Part shown: positions 33,073 to 34,458 of the stretch, in pieces | Layout of the letters: each line of letters starts with the position of its first letter | How positions within the stretch are numbered: position 1 is the first letter of the stretch | Origin: Acidobacteria bacterium RIFCSPLOWO2_02_FULL_67_21 | Lineage (GTDB): Bacteria > Acidobacteriota > Vicinamibacteria > Vicinamibacterales > UBA2999 | NCBI GenBank assembly: GCA_001767195.1 | Contig: MEKU01000004.1 | Span: 24,736 to 59,193 of the forward strand | Length of the DNA: 34,458 nt | Direction of reading: 5' to 3' | The notes under the pieces: generated by a model | Database searches by the model: none | Told to the model about the DNA's origin: nothing | Seen by the model: the letters and a program-made list of their open reading frames with translations, nothing else | Position numbers and translations under genes: made by a program

Positions 33073-34242
33073 ATGGCTCGCCTTCGTGTCAGGCATGCCG
33101 GATGGCCGCTTGCGGCGGCCCTCGTCTGGCTGGTGGCCGCGGCCGCCCGTGGCGGCCCCGCCGGGACCGCCCCTCCGGAGCGGCCGGAGTCCCGGGCCCA
33201 GTTCGCAGTAGATCCTCGTCCCGTCGAGCCGGCCACCCCGTGGAATCCGGAGACCGTCGACGCGGCGGCACAGTCGCTCCCCCGGCTGCACAGTCTGCTC
33301 GTCAGCCGCGGCGGCGAGCTTGTGTTCGAACGCTACTACAACGGCGCTCGCCGCGACCGGCCGGCCAACATCAAGTCGGCATCGAAGAGCGTCATGTCGG
33401 CCCTGGTCGGGATAGCGATCGACCGCGGGCTCATCCCCTCGCTCGAGACGCCCATCGTGCGCTACTTCCCCGAGCTGGCGCAGGATCCGGACTCGCGCAA
33501 GCGCGCGATCACGGTCGAGCATCTCCTGGCCATGCGGCCGGGTCTCGAAGGGACGAGCAACCGGAACTATGGCGCCTGGGTGACGAGCCGCAACTGGGTG
33601 CGGCATGCGCTCGCCCGTCCGATGTTTGCCGCTCCGGGCGAGGAGATGGAGTACAGCACGGGCAACACGCACCTGCTCTCGGCGATCCTCACCAAAGCCA
33701 CCGGCCGGAGTACGTGGGAGTTCGCCAACGAAGCGCTGGCGCGCCCCCTCGGGTTCTCGCTGCCGCAATGGCCCCGCGATCCGCAGGGCATTTACTTCGG
33801 CGGGAACGACATGCTGATGACGCCGCGCCAGATGCTGGCGTTTGGCGAGCTGTATCTGAACGGTGGACGCGGCGGAGCGGGCGCCGCGGCCGCGCAGATC
33901 GTACCGGAGGCATGGGTGGAGCGGTCGTGTGAAGGTCGCACGCGCACCCGTCGCCCCGGGAATCCTGTCTTCGACGCGGGCCGCGGCTTCGATCCGATGC
34001 GCGACCGCCGGTACGGGCATGGATGGTGGGTGCACGACATCCGCGACCGGGAGACCTGCTTTGCGTGGGGCTACGGCGGGCAGTACATCTTCGTGATGCC
34101 CGCGCTCGATCTGGTCATGGTGACGACCTCGTCGCCCGACGTCAGCGACGAGCGCCGGGGCCACCGGCGGGTCGTGTTCGAGATTCTCGACCAGATGGTG
34201 GTGGCGCCCCTCGCCACACGCACGCCGGGCCAGACGAATTAG
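33073..34242 (+). CDS. Serine hydrolase of the beta-lactamase/class C fold
   Basis: 389 residues. A hydrophobic N-terminus (WPLAAALVWLVAAAARGG) marks export. The nucleophile motif SASK (Ser102, Lys105) sits in ANIKSASKSVMSALVGIAIDRG, followed by the family's LETPIVRYFPEL and ITVEHLLAMRPGL. The second motif is in EMEYSTGNTHLLSAILTKATG (Tyr in the YxN position), and GHGWWVHD and FAWGYGGQYIFVMPALDLVMV contain the third-motif region. The family includes esterases and D-aminopeptidases as well as class C beta-lactamases; it should not be read as antibiotic resistance. The start ATG has no strong ribosome-binding site. Its TAG overlaps the TAA of the convergent gene by three bases. Confidence 0.88.
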   Translation: MARLRVRHAGWPLAAALVWLVAAAARGGPAGTAPPERPESRAQFAVDPRPVEPATPWNPETVDAAAQSLPRLHSLLVSRGGELVFERYYNGARRDRPANIKSASKSVMSALVGIAIDRGLIPSLETPIVRYFPELAQDPDSRKRAITVEHLLAMRPGLEGTSNRNYGAWVTSRNWVRHALARPMFAAPGEEMEYSTGNTHLLSAILTKATGRSTWEFANEALARPLGFSLPQWPRDPQGIYFGGNDMLMTPRQMLAFGELYLNGGRGGAGAAAAQIVPEAWVERSCEGRTRTRRPGNPVFDAGRGFDPMRDRRYGHGWWVHDIRDRETCFAWGYGGQYIFVMPALDLVMVTTSSPDVSDERRGHRRVVFEILDQMVVAPLATRTPGQTN

Positions 34243-34458
34243 CTGGCGATTCGTAGGAACCACCGTTCGATCAGGACGTGGCGCGTGAACGCCCGCGATC
34301 GCAGCAGAGCCCGGCCGGCGGCCCTGACGGCGGCCGCGAGCGGCTTCGGCGCCGGTCGTGCCGCAGGATAGCGCCTCCGCAGCTCGGATTCGTATTCACC
34401 AAGGTCTTCAACCCGGACGCGGCCGCCTGCCGCGGCCAGCGTCTCCGCGGCGAGCCGG
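34239..34458 (-). CDS. C-terminus of a probable FAD-dependent oxidoreductase (partial)
   Basis: The last 72 residues and the TAA are in the window; the rest lies beyond the right edge. The translation reads RLAAETLAAAGGRVRVEDLGEYESELRRRYP and then an Arg/Ala-rich helix ending RHVLIERWFLRIAS. The RLAAETL followed by a Y-E-x-x-L-R-R helix resembles the C-terminal part of geranylgeranyl-reductase/UbiH-like flavoproteins, after their GEGIxxAxxSGRLAAE motif. The assignment is tentative. It is not in the ORF track because the start is missing. Its stop overlaps the stop of the convergent serine hydrolase gene. Confidence 0.45.
   Translation of the reverse strand, partial: RLAAETLAAAGGRVRVEDLGEYESELRRRYPAARPAPKPLAAAVRAAGRALLRSRAFTRHVLIERWFLRIAS

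Noticed and set aside
33073-34242. Beta-lactamase antibiotic-resistance gene
   Set aside because: The SxxK serine-hydrolase fold is shared with esterases and peptidases; motif details do not point to a true class C beta-lactamase.

Overview
The window is a GC-rich bacterial chromosome segment. It most resembles a soil Acidobacteriota, probably of the Vicinamibacteria type. This is inferred from the gene mix: a TonB-dependent receptor with an N-terminal carboxypeptidase-regulatory domain, many exported beta-propeller proteins, PQQ-type dehydrogenases with small c-type cytochromes, a tannase-family esterase, DinB proteins, an egtB-egtD pair, and several families of short dispersed palindromes. 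No rRNA, tRNA, CRISPR array, integrase, transposase or phage gene was seen, so this looks like ordinary chromosome with a heavy load of small repeats.

Layout. 1-2030: the start of a fumarylacetoacetate-hydrolase-like gene overlaps an alpha/beta hydrolase gene on the minus strand; divergent from them is a 4,5-dihydroxyphthalate-decarboxylase-like gene framed by C-rich repeats. 2030-6600: CHRD lipoprotein, DinB-like protein, tandem universal stress protein, NHL-repeat protein, MscL channel with a zinc-ribbon tail, and an unknown membrane-anchored protein. 6620-9850: a minus-strand pair (small cytochrome c, then a three-part regulatory-domain/heme/Vgb-propeller protein), a 629-base gene-poor stretch, and a cupredoxin lipoprotein. 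9900-15550: a LysM lytic transglycosylase and a complete CUT1-type sugar ABC importer (binding protein, two permeases, ATPase), all on the minus strand. 15640-20140: divergent from the importer, an SMP-30/gluconolactonase-like protein, a Tat-exported FAD oxidoreductase and a PQQ-type sugar dehydrogenase. 20138-23046: DinB protein, egtB and egtD (ergothioneine). 23146-32102: tannase-family esterase, PQQ dehydrogenase, cytochrome c, TonB-dependent receptor split by an apparent one-base frameshift, and a second regulatory-domain/heme/Vgb-propeller protein. 32120-34458: CsbD-like protein, FHA-domain protein, serine beta-lactamase-fold hydrolase, and the C-terminus of a probable FAD-dependent oxidoreductase.

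How it may work together (inference): the 23-32 kb block looks like an outer-membrane and periplasmic module that takes up and oxidises a plant-derived aromatic ester or related compound, with heme proteins passing electrons on. The 11.5-20 kb block looks like oligosaccharide import plus periplasmic sugar oxidation. The left edge looks like aromatic-ring catabolism.

The most unusual signal lies in the repeats. At least three palindrome families occur repeatedly between genes. In several places they form the 5' end of a gene: one appears to encode the signal peptide of a cytochrome c (27016-27097), another supplies the start codon of a DinB protein (20138), and a third may supply the start of the CHRD lipoprotein (about 2523).
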